Origin: Blastococcus carthaginiensis
GTDB taxonomy: Bacteria > Actinomycetota > Actinomycetes > Mycobacteriales > Geodermatophilaceae
Length of the DNA: 64,000 bases
Assembly (NCBI RefSeq): GCF_030731085.1
Contig: NZ_JASNFN010000005.1
Location: 124,001-188,000 of the forward strand
Reading direction: 5' to 3'
The notes under the pieces are model-generated. The model did no database searches, was not told where the DNA came from, and saw only the letters and a list, made by a program, of their open reading frames with translations. Positions 26,684 to 33,622 of the stretch are shown here, piece after piece. Each line of letters opens with the position of its first letter. Within the stretch, counting starts at the first letter, position 1. The translations under genes were made by a program, and so were the position numbers.

Positions 26684-27553
26684 TCACCTCGCCTCCGTGC
26701 TCGACGGGGCGATGCTGGCGAGGAAGCCGGCCACGACGGCGTGGTAACGCTCGGGCTGCTCCTCCTGCAGGTGGTGAGAAACCTGGTCCATCACGTGCAG
26801 GTTCCCGCGAGGCACCATGCGGGCCAGCATCATCGGGTAGTCGGGGGTGAGGAACGCATCCTCGCGACCCCACATGAACAACGTGGGCGCCTGGATGCGA
26901 CCCAGCTCGTGGGTCAGGTCCTGCCAGTCGCCGCGCGGCGAGTCCGACATCGCGGCCAGCGCCCGCTCCTCGGGGTCCAGGCTCTGCTCGTAGCGCAGGT
27001 CGAGCGTCTCCTCAGGCAGCTGGGCGCCGTCGTACCACTCCAGGCGCGTGATCAGCTCGCGCATCTTCTCGCGAGTGGGACCCTCGCCGCCGTAGTAGAC
27101 GTCGCGCGCGTTCCGGCCCCGCCGGCCACCCTCGGGAAGCGGCGCCAGAGGTCCGTAGAAGACCGGCATGCTCCCGGTGACGACCAGCGAACGCACCCGC
27201 TCGGGATAGCGGGCCGCGAGGTTGAGCGCGATCGTGCCGCCCCAGGAGTTGCAGATGAAGTCGGCCTCGGCGACGCCGAGCTCGTCCATCAGCGCGACGG
27301 TCTTCGCCGCGTGGAAGTCCCACATGGGTCCGGTGATGCGGCACTTCTCCGAGCGGCCGTACTGCAGGATGTCCACGAGCAGGCACCGGCGGTCGGCGGC
27401 GAACAAGGGCGCGACCGGGCCGAAGTCGCTCCAGCCCGTGCACCCGGGGCCGCCGCCGTGCAGGAAGATCGTGTCCGGCCCGGACCCCATGTCCAGGTAG
27501 TGGTACGTGACGCCATCCGCCTTGGCGTAGGTCCCCTCCGGTGCTGTGGTCAT
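26684..27553 (-). CDS. Meta-cleavage-product (C-C) hydrolase
   Basis: This 289-aa alpha/beta hydrolase has the oxyanion motif HGGGPG that is characteristic of BphD/MhpC/CumD-type C-C hydrolases. The nucleophile Ser103 is in CNSWGG, the acid region is WGREDAF and the catalytic His is in DQVSHHLQEE. The start is ATG 27553, overlapping the previous stop (ATGA). It should hydrolyse the ring-fission product of the extradiol dioxygenase to 2-hydroxypenta-2,4-dienoate and an acid, feeding the hydratase at 22919. Confidence 0.9.
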   Translation of the reverse strand: MTTAPEGTYAKADGVTYHYLDMGSGPDTIFLHGGGPGCTGWSDFGPVAPLFAADRRCLLVDILQYGRSEKCRITGPMWDFHAAKTVALMDELGVAEADFICNSWGGTIALNLAARYPERVRSLVVTGSMPVFYGPLAPLPEGGRRGRNARDVYYGGEGPTREKMRELITRLEWYDGAQLPEETLDLRYEQSLDPEERALAAMSDSPRGDWQDLTHELGRIQAPTLFMWGREDAFLTPDYPMMLARMVPRGNLHVMDQVSHHLQEEQPERYHAVVAGFLASIAPSSTEAR

Positions 27554-28908
27554 GCTGGTTCCTCCTGGTGGTGTGCTGCCATGGCCGGCGGCTCTGCGTC
27601 GCAGAACGCGTTGGCCACCGCGACGCGGGCGAGGGTCTCGCAGAGGCGCCGCATCGCGCGGACGTCCACGGTGTTCATCCCGCCGGCGAAGTCGAGAGGG
27701 GTGTCGTCGAGGAGCACCTTCGGCATCCCGACACGGGCCGTGGGGATGCCGCGGTTGCGGAGGATGTTGGCGTCGGTCGCGCCGCTGTTGTCCCGGACGG
27801 GATCGTGCGGGCGGCCGTTCGTGGCCTCCCAGGCGCGGACCGTCTCGCCGACGATCCAGCTGGCCGGGTCGGTCGAGGACCCGGGCACGGCGTTGACCAG
27901 CTCGCAGTCCAGCTGGATCCCGGTCTCGGCGCGCACGGCCGCCAGGAACCGCTCGAGGTCCCGGCGGACGTCGAGCGGGCGCTCCCCCGGCGCGAGCCGG
28001 AGGTCCAACCGGAGCCGGCACGCGGCCGGCGTGACCGCCAGCATCCGCTCCCAGCCGCCGGCGATCGAGCCGATGATGCCCTGGGGCGCCGCGGTCTCCG
28101 TGCGGTGCCGCGCCGGGTATTCGGCCAGCCAGCGCTCGAGGCGGACCACGACTTCGGCGGCCGAGACGATGGGGTTGTCGTAGGCGAGCCGATGCCGGCT
28201 GCCGACGTACGTGTGCGCACCGTGGACCACGATCTCGAACCAGCACAGGCCGACCTCGTCGTGCGCGACGAAGTCGCCCGGCTTGGCGATGATCGCGGCG
28301 TCGGCGTACCAGCCCCGCTCCAGCAGGAAGGACGCGCCCACGCCGTGACCGGTGTTGGCACGACCGGGCTCGAGCGCGTTCGTCGGCATCCCCCCGGCGC
28401 CGAACGCGAGAACCAGGTCGCCCGCGGGGACGACGCCGCACTCGGCGAGAGCCTCCGCGTACGCCTGCCCGGTGACCAGGACGCACGCAGCGTGGCCCTT
28501 GGGGTTGCTGGCGCCCAGCCCCCTCACGAGATCACCGTCGACGGCGGCCAGGGGCTGCATGTCCGGCCGCAGCTCGGGCCCGATCCAGGGCACGTCCTGC
28601 GCCGGGTCCCCCGTGGTGAGGGTGTCGATGGGCGCGTAGAGCATGAGATCGCGCCCCACCCGGCTGCTGCGCACCCGGCCCACGGCGTTGGCCTGTTCGA
28701 CGTCGATGGCCTGGACGTGGCCCTCGATGCCCGAGCTCTGCAACTGACCGGCCAACCAGCCGGCCAGGGGGGCCTCGTGTCCGGTGGGGCTCGGGATCGA
28801 GGTCACGGCGACCGCCGCGTCCCGCAGACGCTCTGCGGTCACCCGCCGCAGCACCGCCGACAGGAGTTCGGATCCGGTGGAGGGCGCGGCGGGGGGTACC
28901 GCCGTCAC
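27550..28908 (-). CDS. M20-family peptidase homologue with degenerate metal site
   Basis: This 452-aa protein has the length and fold pattern of M20 metallohydrolases (ArgE/DapE group). It starts at GTG 28908, overlapping the dioxygenase stop (GTGA). The usual zinc ligands appear lost. GHxD reads APID (Pro93 in place of His, Asp95 kept), the bridging Asp is Asn135 in ASNPKG, the Glu-Glu pair falls at AGGM (171-174), the EP motif reads KP at 209-210, and the C-terminal His falls in MNTVDV. It is tightly embedded between ring-cleavage and hydrolase genes, so loss of function by decay is unlikely. It may have a non-hydrolytic or metal-independent role. Confidence 0.78.
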   Translation of the reverse strand: MTAVPPAAPSTGSELLSAVLRRVTAERLRDAAVAVTSIPSPTGHEAPLAGWLAGQLQSSGIEGHVQAIDVEQANAVGRVRSSRVGRDLMLYAPIDTLTTGDPAQDVPWIGPELRPDMQPLAAVDGDLVRGLGASNPKGHAACVLVTGQAYAEALAECGVVPAGDLVLAFGAGGMPTNALEPGRANTGHGVGASFLLERGWYADAAIIAKPGDFVAHDEVGLCWFEIVVHGAHTYVGSRHRLAYDNPIVSAAEVVVRLERWLAEYPARHRTETAAPQGIIGSIAGGWERMLAVTPAACRLRLDLRLAPGERPLDVRRDLERFLAAVRAETGIQLDCELVNAVPGSSTDPASWIVGETVRAWEATNGRPHDPVRDNSGATDANILRNRGIPTARVGMPKVLLDDTPLDFAGGMNTVDVRAMRRLCETLARVAVANAFCDAEPPAMAAHHQEEPA

Positions 28909-29849
28909 TCCCCTGTCCCGGGGACGATCATGGCCACACCCATACCGGTCAGCCACTCGGGCATCGGCGCATAGGCGAGCGTGCGCCCCGGGGCGAAGTC
29001 GAGCGCGGCCACCATCGTGAGCCAGGTACGCAGCTCCTGCCCGCCGTTGCCGGCCGCGTTCTCGATGTCGGTGGTCGTCCAGTGCGCGTACTTCTCGAGC
29101 TCGCCAGCCTCCAGTTCGGCGAGGAACTGGTGATCGAAGTCGGGGAAGATCGTCGGGCGGGCGGAGGTGATGATCTCGCGGCGCCGCGCATCGAAGCGCT
29201 CCCACTCACCGCGACCGTTGCGCCAGGCGTCGACGAGGAACTCCTCGTCGGCGCCTTCCGGGTCCTGCCAACGACTGGGCCACGGCAGCTGGTGGGAGAG
29301 GCCTCCGGACGCGATGACCACCACACGCTTGTCGTCCGGCATGCCCGCGATCGCCGCCGCGATCTGCCGGCCGAGCTCGACGCACCGGCTCACCTTCGGC
29401 AGCGGCGTGGCGAAGACGTTGATCACGAGTGGCACAACAGGCACCGGCAGGTCCCGGAGCAGGTACTGGATGGCGTGCGACTGACCGTGGTCGATCTGCA
29501 TGCGCGCGGAGATGGCGACCTCCGTCCCCGCCTCCACCAGGTGCTCGGCCAGCGCTTGGGCGAACGGCGGGTCGGCGAGCTGAGGCCCCTTGGGAGTGCC
29601 GGCCTCGCCGGCGGCGACCACCTCGTCCACCCCCAGGGTGAAGGACGGGATGAGGTCGAGCCAGAAGCCGCGGAAGTGGTTGGAGCCGATGACGATCGCC
29701 ACATCGGGGCGCGCGGCGGCGATGGCGTCGCGCGCCTCGCTCAACGCGTCGCGGAACGCCTCCGCGCGGTCCTTGTGCTCGACCTGCTCCCAGTGCGTGT
29801 TCATGAGGGTCGAGTGCGAGGCTGCGATGCCGAGCACGATGCGAGCCAC
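28905..29849 (-). CDS. Extradiol ring-cleavage dioxygenase, class III (LigB-like)
   Basis: This is a 314-aa non-heme Fe(II) dioxygenase that opens a catecholic ring next to the diol. It starts at GTG 29849 with AGGAGAG before it. Expected residues are His12 (ASHST), His58 (GSNHF), the DHGQSHAI block (His121/His125) and SGGLSHQLP with His186; a C-terminal Glu (E263 or E272) could complete the iron site. The family includes LigB, MhpB and gallate-type enzymes, so the exact catechol cannot be named. It follows the Rieske oxygenase by 73 nt and precedes the hydrolases, the classic meta-cleavage order. Confidence 0.92.
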   Translation of the reverse strand: MARIVLGIAASHSTLMNTHWEQVEHKDRAEAFRDALSEARDAIAAARPDVAIVIGSNHFRGFWLDLIPSFTLGVDEVVAAGEAGTPKGPQLADPPFAQALAEHLVEAGTEVAISARMQIDHGQSHAIQYLLRDLPVPVVPLVINVFATPLPKVSRCVELGRQIAAAIAGMPDDKRVVVIASGGLSHQLPWPSRWQDPEGADEEFLVDAWRNGRGEWERFDARRREIITSARPTIFPDFDHQFLAELEAGELEKYAHWTTTDIENAAGNGGQELRTWLTMVAALDFAPGRTLAYAPMPEWLTGMGVAMIVPGTGE

Positions 29850-29922
29850 GGTTCTCTCCTGAGGTGAGGTCCGCCGCCCGCCCGGCAACGGGCGCGAGCG
29901 GACGGCGGAAGGTGAGGGTGGG

Positions 29923-31188
29923 TTACTTGACGATCTCGGGCTCGGCGTCCTCGGGCGTCAGGCCGGCCTCGGCCAGCCGCGCGAGGCGCTCCTCCGTGAC
30001 GTCCTCGGCGAGCTTCCGCCACTGCAGCAGCGAATCGTCCGGCCGGTAGAGGCGCTCCGGCGGCGCGTCGGTGACCTCCACCATCCACTTGTCCTGGCCG
30101 GAGAACTGGCCGTGGAACAGCCAGCGGACCGCGCCCAGGTACTTCGCGTAGAAGGGCAACGTCTTGATCCCGCTGGCGAAGTTCGCCATAACACCCACGT
30201 ACAGGTGGTTGTCGGCGTCCACCGGCACGTAGAACTCGTAGTGGATGAAGGTGGGGTAGGCGATCCGGAGGACACCCGGCATGGATACCGAGGCGAAGCC
30301 CGGGAACTCCTGCGCCGCGATGGCAGGGTTGACCTCGCGGTGGCCGGACGTGTTCCCGATGTTCGTGACCGTCTTCGGGGGCTTCTTCTTGTACCAGGCC
30401 TGACCCGTCCAGCGGCCGAGCCCCTCGAACTCGGCATCCCAGTACTGCTTCTCCTGGACCCGGTAGATCCAGCGACCACGCTGCTCGATGCGGGTCTCGT
30501 TCCAGACGGGCATCGGCTTGAACAGGCGCCACAGTGCGGTCCGGTGCAGGTACTTGGCGTGACCCTCGTCGTAGCCGTTCTCGACGGCGAACCGCCAGTT
30601 GCCCTCGCGCGCCTGGATCCGCGCCCCCACCACGGCAGGGTTGTCCACCAGTTCCTCGGGCAGCTGGTCGTCGATCGGAGGGGCGTCCTCGCCGTCACCC
30701 ACGAACAGCCACACCATCCCGAGCCGCTCGGCGGTCTCGAAGGTGGGCTGCGTGACCTTGCGGCAGATCGGGGAGTCGGGGCCGTCGGTGATGGCCGCGA
30801 CCAGGTCACCGTTCTTCAGGTCGAAGGTCCAGCCGTGGTAGACGCACGAGACGGTTCCCGGGAACTGCTGGCTGCCGTAGCTCAGGGGCACACCGCGGTG
30901 CGGGCAGCGGTCCTTGAGCGCATACACGGTGCCCTTGTCGCGCATGACCATGATGCGCTCGCCGAGGAGCGTCACCCCGGTCGGCTTGCCGGTGATCTGC
31001 GAGGAAAAGGCGACGGGGTACCAGTATCCGCGGAAGCCGGCCGCCGCCGACTGGTAGTGCGGCCAGCTCGACCAGTCCTGGCGACCCGGCAGCTTTCCCC
31101 TGCGGGAGCGGCGCGCGCGCTCGCCGCGTGGCTTCCGGACGGCGGGGGCCAGGGCGGGGCTCTCCGTCGTCACGTTCTCTGCGACCAT
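29923..31188 (-). CDS. Rieske non-heme iron oxygenase, alpha subunit
   Basis: This 421-aa ring-hydroxylating oxygenase starts at ATG 31188 with AGGGAGAGCGAG upstream. The Rieske [2Fe-2S] site is C95-P-H97 ... C115-x2-H118. The mononuclear iron site lies in the NGYDEGHAKYLH block (D207 bridge, H210 and H215). No beta subunit gene is nearby, so it is probably a homo-oligomeric alpha-only enzyme. Its electron donors, a reductase and ferredoxin, are encoded divergently at 31418-32774. It is the first gene of the upper meta-cleavage operon, behind a triple operator. Confidence 0.93.
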   Translation of the reverse strand: MVAENVTTESPALAPAVRKPRGERARRSRRGKLPGRQDWSSWPHYQSAAAGFRGYWYPVAFSSQITGKPTGVTLLGERIMVMRDKGTVYALKDRCPHRGVPLSYGSQQFPGTVSCVYHGWTFDLKNGDLVAAITDGPDSPICRKVTQPTFETAERLGMVWLFVGDGEDAPPIDDQLPEELVDNPAVVGARIQAREGNWRFAVENGYDEGHAKYLHRTALWRLFKPMPVWNETRIEQRGRWIYRVQEKQYWDAEFEGLGRWTGQAWYKKKPPKTVTNIGNTSGHREVNPAIAAQEFPGFASVSMPGVLRIAYPTFIHYEFYVPVDADNHLYVGVMANFASGIKTLPFYAKYLGAVRWLFHGQFSGQDKWMVEVTDAPPERLYRPDDSLLQWRKLAEDVTEERLARLAEAGLTPEDAEPEIVK

Positions 31189-31279
31189 CTCGCTCTCCCT
31201 ACTCCGGGGCCGGCACCCAGCCGCCCGGCGTTGCGGTGCACCGAGTCGACCACCGGCGCGCCAAGCCCCCAAGCGGACC

Positions 31280-31334
31280 GGTCCGGTGAACGGACCGCGT
31301 TCCGTTGAGCGGTCCACGGTCCGGTGGGCGGACC
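31280..31334. promoter_or_regulatory. Triple tandem island operators with exact 19-bp spacing
   Basis: Three 17-bp palindromes begin at 31280 (GGTCCG-GTGAA-CGGACC), 31299 (GTTCCG-TTGAG-CGGTCC) and 31318 (GGTCCG-GTGGG-CGGACC). They are spaced exactly 19 bp apart in the 229-bp divergent region between the Rieske gene and the reductase gene. Near two-helical-turn phasing suggests cooperative binding of a dimeric or tetrameric regulator. Confidence 0.8.
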
Positions 31335-31417
31335 GCCGACCTCGGGATTGACCGACTCTTCTCCTTACGGTCATGGCCATCCGCTTGCCCGCGGGACCGT
31401 ACGGAGAGGAAGCATCC

Positions 31418-32401
31418 GTGACACCCAGCACGATCGAGACCGACCTCGCGATCATCGGCGCCGGACCCACCGGCCTGTACGGCGCCTTCTGCGCCGGCTT
31501 CCGCGGTCTGCGCACGGTCCTGGTGGACGCCCTCCCCCAGGTCGGCGGCCAGATCGCCGCGCTCTACCCCGAGAAGTCGGTGCGGGACGTGGCAGGGCTG
31601 CCGGCCGTGGCCGGACGCGAACTCGTCGCCTCCCTGCAAGCTCAGGCGGATGCGTTCGCGCCGACGTACCTGCTCGGCCGGCAGGCGACCGCGCTGGATC
31701 ACTCGGAGGACGGGCGACCCAGGCTCACCCTCAGCGACGGCACCCTGATCGATGCCGGGGCCGTGGTCCTCACCGCGGGGATCGGCACCTTCACGCCGCG
31801 TCCGCTGCCGGCCGGGGAGGAGTTCCTGGGACGAGGGCTCAGCTACTTCGTCCCCGACCTCTCCGAGCACGTCGGACGTGACGTGGTCGTGGTCGGCGGT
31901 GGCGACAGCGCGCTTGACTGGGCGCTCGCCCTCGCGCCCCTCGCCCGTTCGGTGACACTCGTGCACCGTCGCGCCGCCTTCCGGGCGCACGCGGCCAGCG
32001 TCACGGCGGCGCGGGAGATGGGTATCCCGTTCCGGGTGAACTGCGAGGTCGCCGAGCTGTCCGGGAACGATCGCGTCGAGTCGGTGCGCCTGACCAGCAA
32101 GGGCGGCGAGGACGAGCTTCTCCCGGCTGACAGCGTCATCGCGGCGCTGGGCTTCATCTCCGACCTCGGGCCGCTGGCCGGCTGGGGGCTGGAGCTCTCC
32201 GGTCGGTCCATCCACACCGACCAGCGCATGCAGACGAACCTGCCCCGCGTGTACGCCGCGGGTGACGTCACCGAGTACCCCGGCAAGGTGCGCCTGATGT
32301 CCGTGGGGTTCGGCGAGGTCGCCACGGCTGTCAACAATGCCGCCGTGGTCCTCGACCCGGGCGCGTCGCTGTTCCCCGGTCACTCCACCGAAGCCGCTTG
32401 A
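31418..32401 (+). CDS. FAD-dependent ferredoxin-NAD(P)+ reductase (thioredoxin-reductase-like)
   Basis: This is a 327-aa two-domain flavoprotein. I chose GTG 31418 with GGAGAGGA upstream. It has the FAD motif IIGAGPTGLYGAF, the NAD(P) motif VVGGGDSALDWAL, and the C-terminal FAD contact YAAGDVTEYPGK. It lacks the redox Cys-x-x-Cys of thioredoxin reductases, which fits YumC-type ferredoxin reductases. With the ferredoxin 31 nt downstream it should carry electrons to the Rieske oxygenase encoded divergently. Confidence 0.9.
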   Translation: MTPSTIETDLAIIGAGPTGLYGAFCAGFRGLRTVLVDALPQVGGQIAALYPEKSVRDVAGLPAVAGRELVASLQAQADAFAPTYLLGRQATALDHSEDGRPRLTLSDGTLIDAGAVVLTAGIGTFTPRPLPAGEEFLGRGLSYFVPDLSEHVGRDVVVVGGGDSALDWALALAPLARSVTLVHRRAAFRAHAASVTAAREMGIPFRVNCEVAELSGNDRVESVRLTSKGGEDELLPADSVIAALGFISDLGPLAGWGLELSGRSIHTDQRMQTNLPRVYAAGDVTEYPGKVRLMSVGFGEVATAVNNAAVVLDPGASLFPGHSTEAA

Positions 32402-32432
32402 TGCGGCTCCGTATCCAGCACGGAGGAAAGAC

Positions 32433-32774
32433 ATGAGCTTCGTCATCGGCGCCGACTGCGTCGACGTGAACGACCGGGCCTGCACGGACGTGTGCCCGGT
32501 GGACTGCATCTACGTCGGCGACCGCAAGAGCTACATCAACGCGGCAGAGTGCATCGACTGCGGCGCCTGCGAACCGGAGTGCCCGGTCGAGGCCATCTTC
32601 GTCGACCGGACCGCGCGTGGGGACGACGAGAAGATGGCCTTCGTCGAGGACTCCCGCGCCTTCTTCAGCGAGATCCTCCCCGGCCGAAGCGAGCCGCTGG
32701 GCAATCCCGGCGGCGCCCGCAAGGTCGGCGACCTCGGCGTCGACACGGAATTCGTCGCGCAGTACGAGGCCTGA
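32433..32774 (+). CDS. fdxA: 7Fe ferredoxin ([3Fe-4S][4Fe-4S])
   Basis: This is a 113-aa ferredoxin starting at ATG 32433 with CGGAGGAAAG upstream. The Cys pattern C9-x7-C17-x3-C21 and C40-x2-C43-x2-C46-x3-C50 matches the FdxA type, where C9, C17 and C50 bind the 3Fe cluster and C21, C40, C43 and C46 the 4Fe cluster. It probably shuttles electrons from the reductase at 31418 to the Rieske oxygenase. Using a 7Fe ferredoxin rather than a [2Fe-2S] protein is less usual for such systems. Confidence 0.93.
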   Translation: MSFVIGADCVDVNDRACTDVCPVDCIYVGDRKSYINAAECIDCGACEPECPVEAIFVDRTARGDDEKMAFVEDSRAFFSEILPGRSEPLGNPGGARKVGDLGVDTEFVAQYEA

Positions 32775-32824
32775 CCGGCCTTCCCTCCGTCCCCTGGAGA
32801 CCGGGACGGAGGGAAAGGCCGGTC
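32773..32824. terminator. Long bidirectional terminator hairpin
   Basis: A stem of about 21 bp with one bulge (GACCGGCCTTCCC... against ...GGGAAAGGCCGGTC) has a 9-nt loop. It overlaps the stop codons of both convergent genes, ferredoxin (+) and crotonase (-). Confidence 0.9.
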
Positions 32825-33611
32825 ACCTGCCGCGGAACTCGGGCGCGCGCTTGTCGAGGAAGGCCTGGAGTCCCTCAGCCGCGTCCTCGGTCGCGATCAC
32901 CTCCTGAACCGCTGCCCACTCCACCTCCATCGCCGTGTCGATGTCCACGTGGGCGCCGGCCTCGACGGCCTGCTTGAGGAGACCGATCGTGCGCGTAGGC
33001 CGGTCGGCGAGCGATCTGGCCCGGTTGGCCACCGCGTCCGCGAACTGCACATCGGGGACGACGTCGTCCACCAGACCCAGCTCGAACGCCTGGGCGGCAG
33101 AGAGCCGCCGGCCCTCCATCATGAGCAGCCGGGCGCGGTGCACCCCCAGCAACCGGGGCAGCCGCTGGCTGCCACCCGCGCCCGGGAAGAGCCCGAGCGC
33201 CATCTCCGGGAAGCCGATCGTCGCCGACTCGGCCGCCATCCGGAGGTCGCAGGCGAGGGACAGCTCGGCCCCGCCGCCGAGGGCGTGCCCGTTGATCGCC
33301 GCGATCACGGGCTTCGGCGCCTGCTCGAGCAGCCGCTGCACCTCCACCCACCGGCGCATCTTGACGTGGTTGGCGAGCGACAGGTCCCGCATCACGGCGA
33401 TGTCGGCGCCGGCGATGAAGAACCGCCCCGTGCCGACGAGCACGATGCAGCGCACCGAGGCGTCCGCGCTCAGGCCCGGTAGGACGTCCAGGAACTCCTG
33501 GATCATTGCCGGGTCCACCGCGTTCGCCGGCGGACGGTCGATCGTCACCGTCGCGACGCCGTCATCCGTGGTCACCGCGAGGACAGAGGGGGCTCTGCCG
33601 GTCGAAGTCAT
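32823..33611 (-). CDS. Enoyl-CoA hydratase/isomerase (crotonase) family protein
   Basis: This is a 262-aa crotonase. I took ATG 33611 with AGGAGAG upstream; ATG 33626, overlapping the previous stop, is an alternative. The oxyanion-hole segments IAGADIAVM and GHALGGGAELSLACD are present, followed by GFPEMALGLFPGAGG with the usual Glu position. It is the last gene of the amine-oxidase operon, after the AMP ligase and CaiB-like gene, which fits side-chain breakdown of a CoA-activated acid. Confidence 0.9.
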   Translation of the reverse strand: MTSTGRAPSVLAVTTDDGVATVTIDRPPANAVDPAMIQEFLDVLPGLSADASVRCIVLVGTGRFFIAGADIAVMRDLSLANHVKMRRWVEVQRLLEQAPKPVIAAINGHALGGGAELSLACDLRMAAESATIGFPEMALGLFPGAGGSQRLPRLLGVHRARLLMMEGRRLSAAQAFELGLVDDVVPDVQFADAVANRARSLADRPTRTIGLLKQAVEAGAHVDIDTAMEVEWAAVQEVIATEDAAEGLQAFLDKRAPEFRGR

Positions 33612-33622
33612 CAGCTCTCCTG

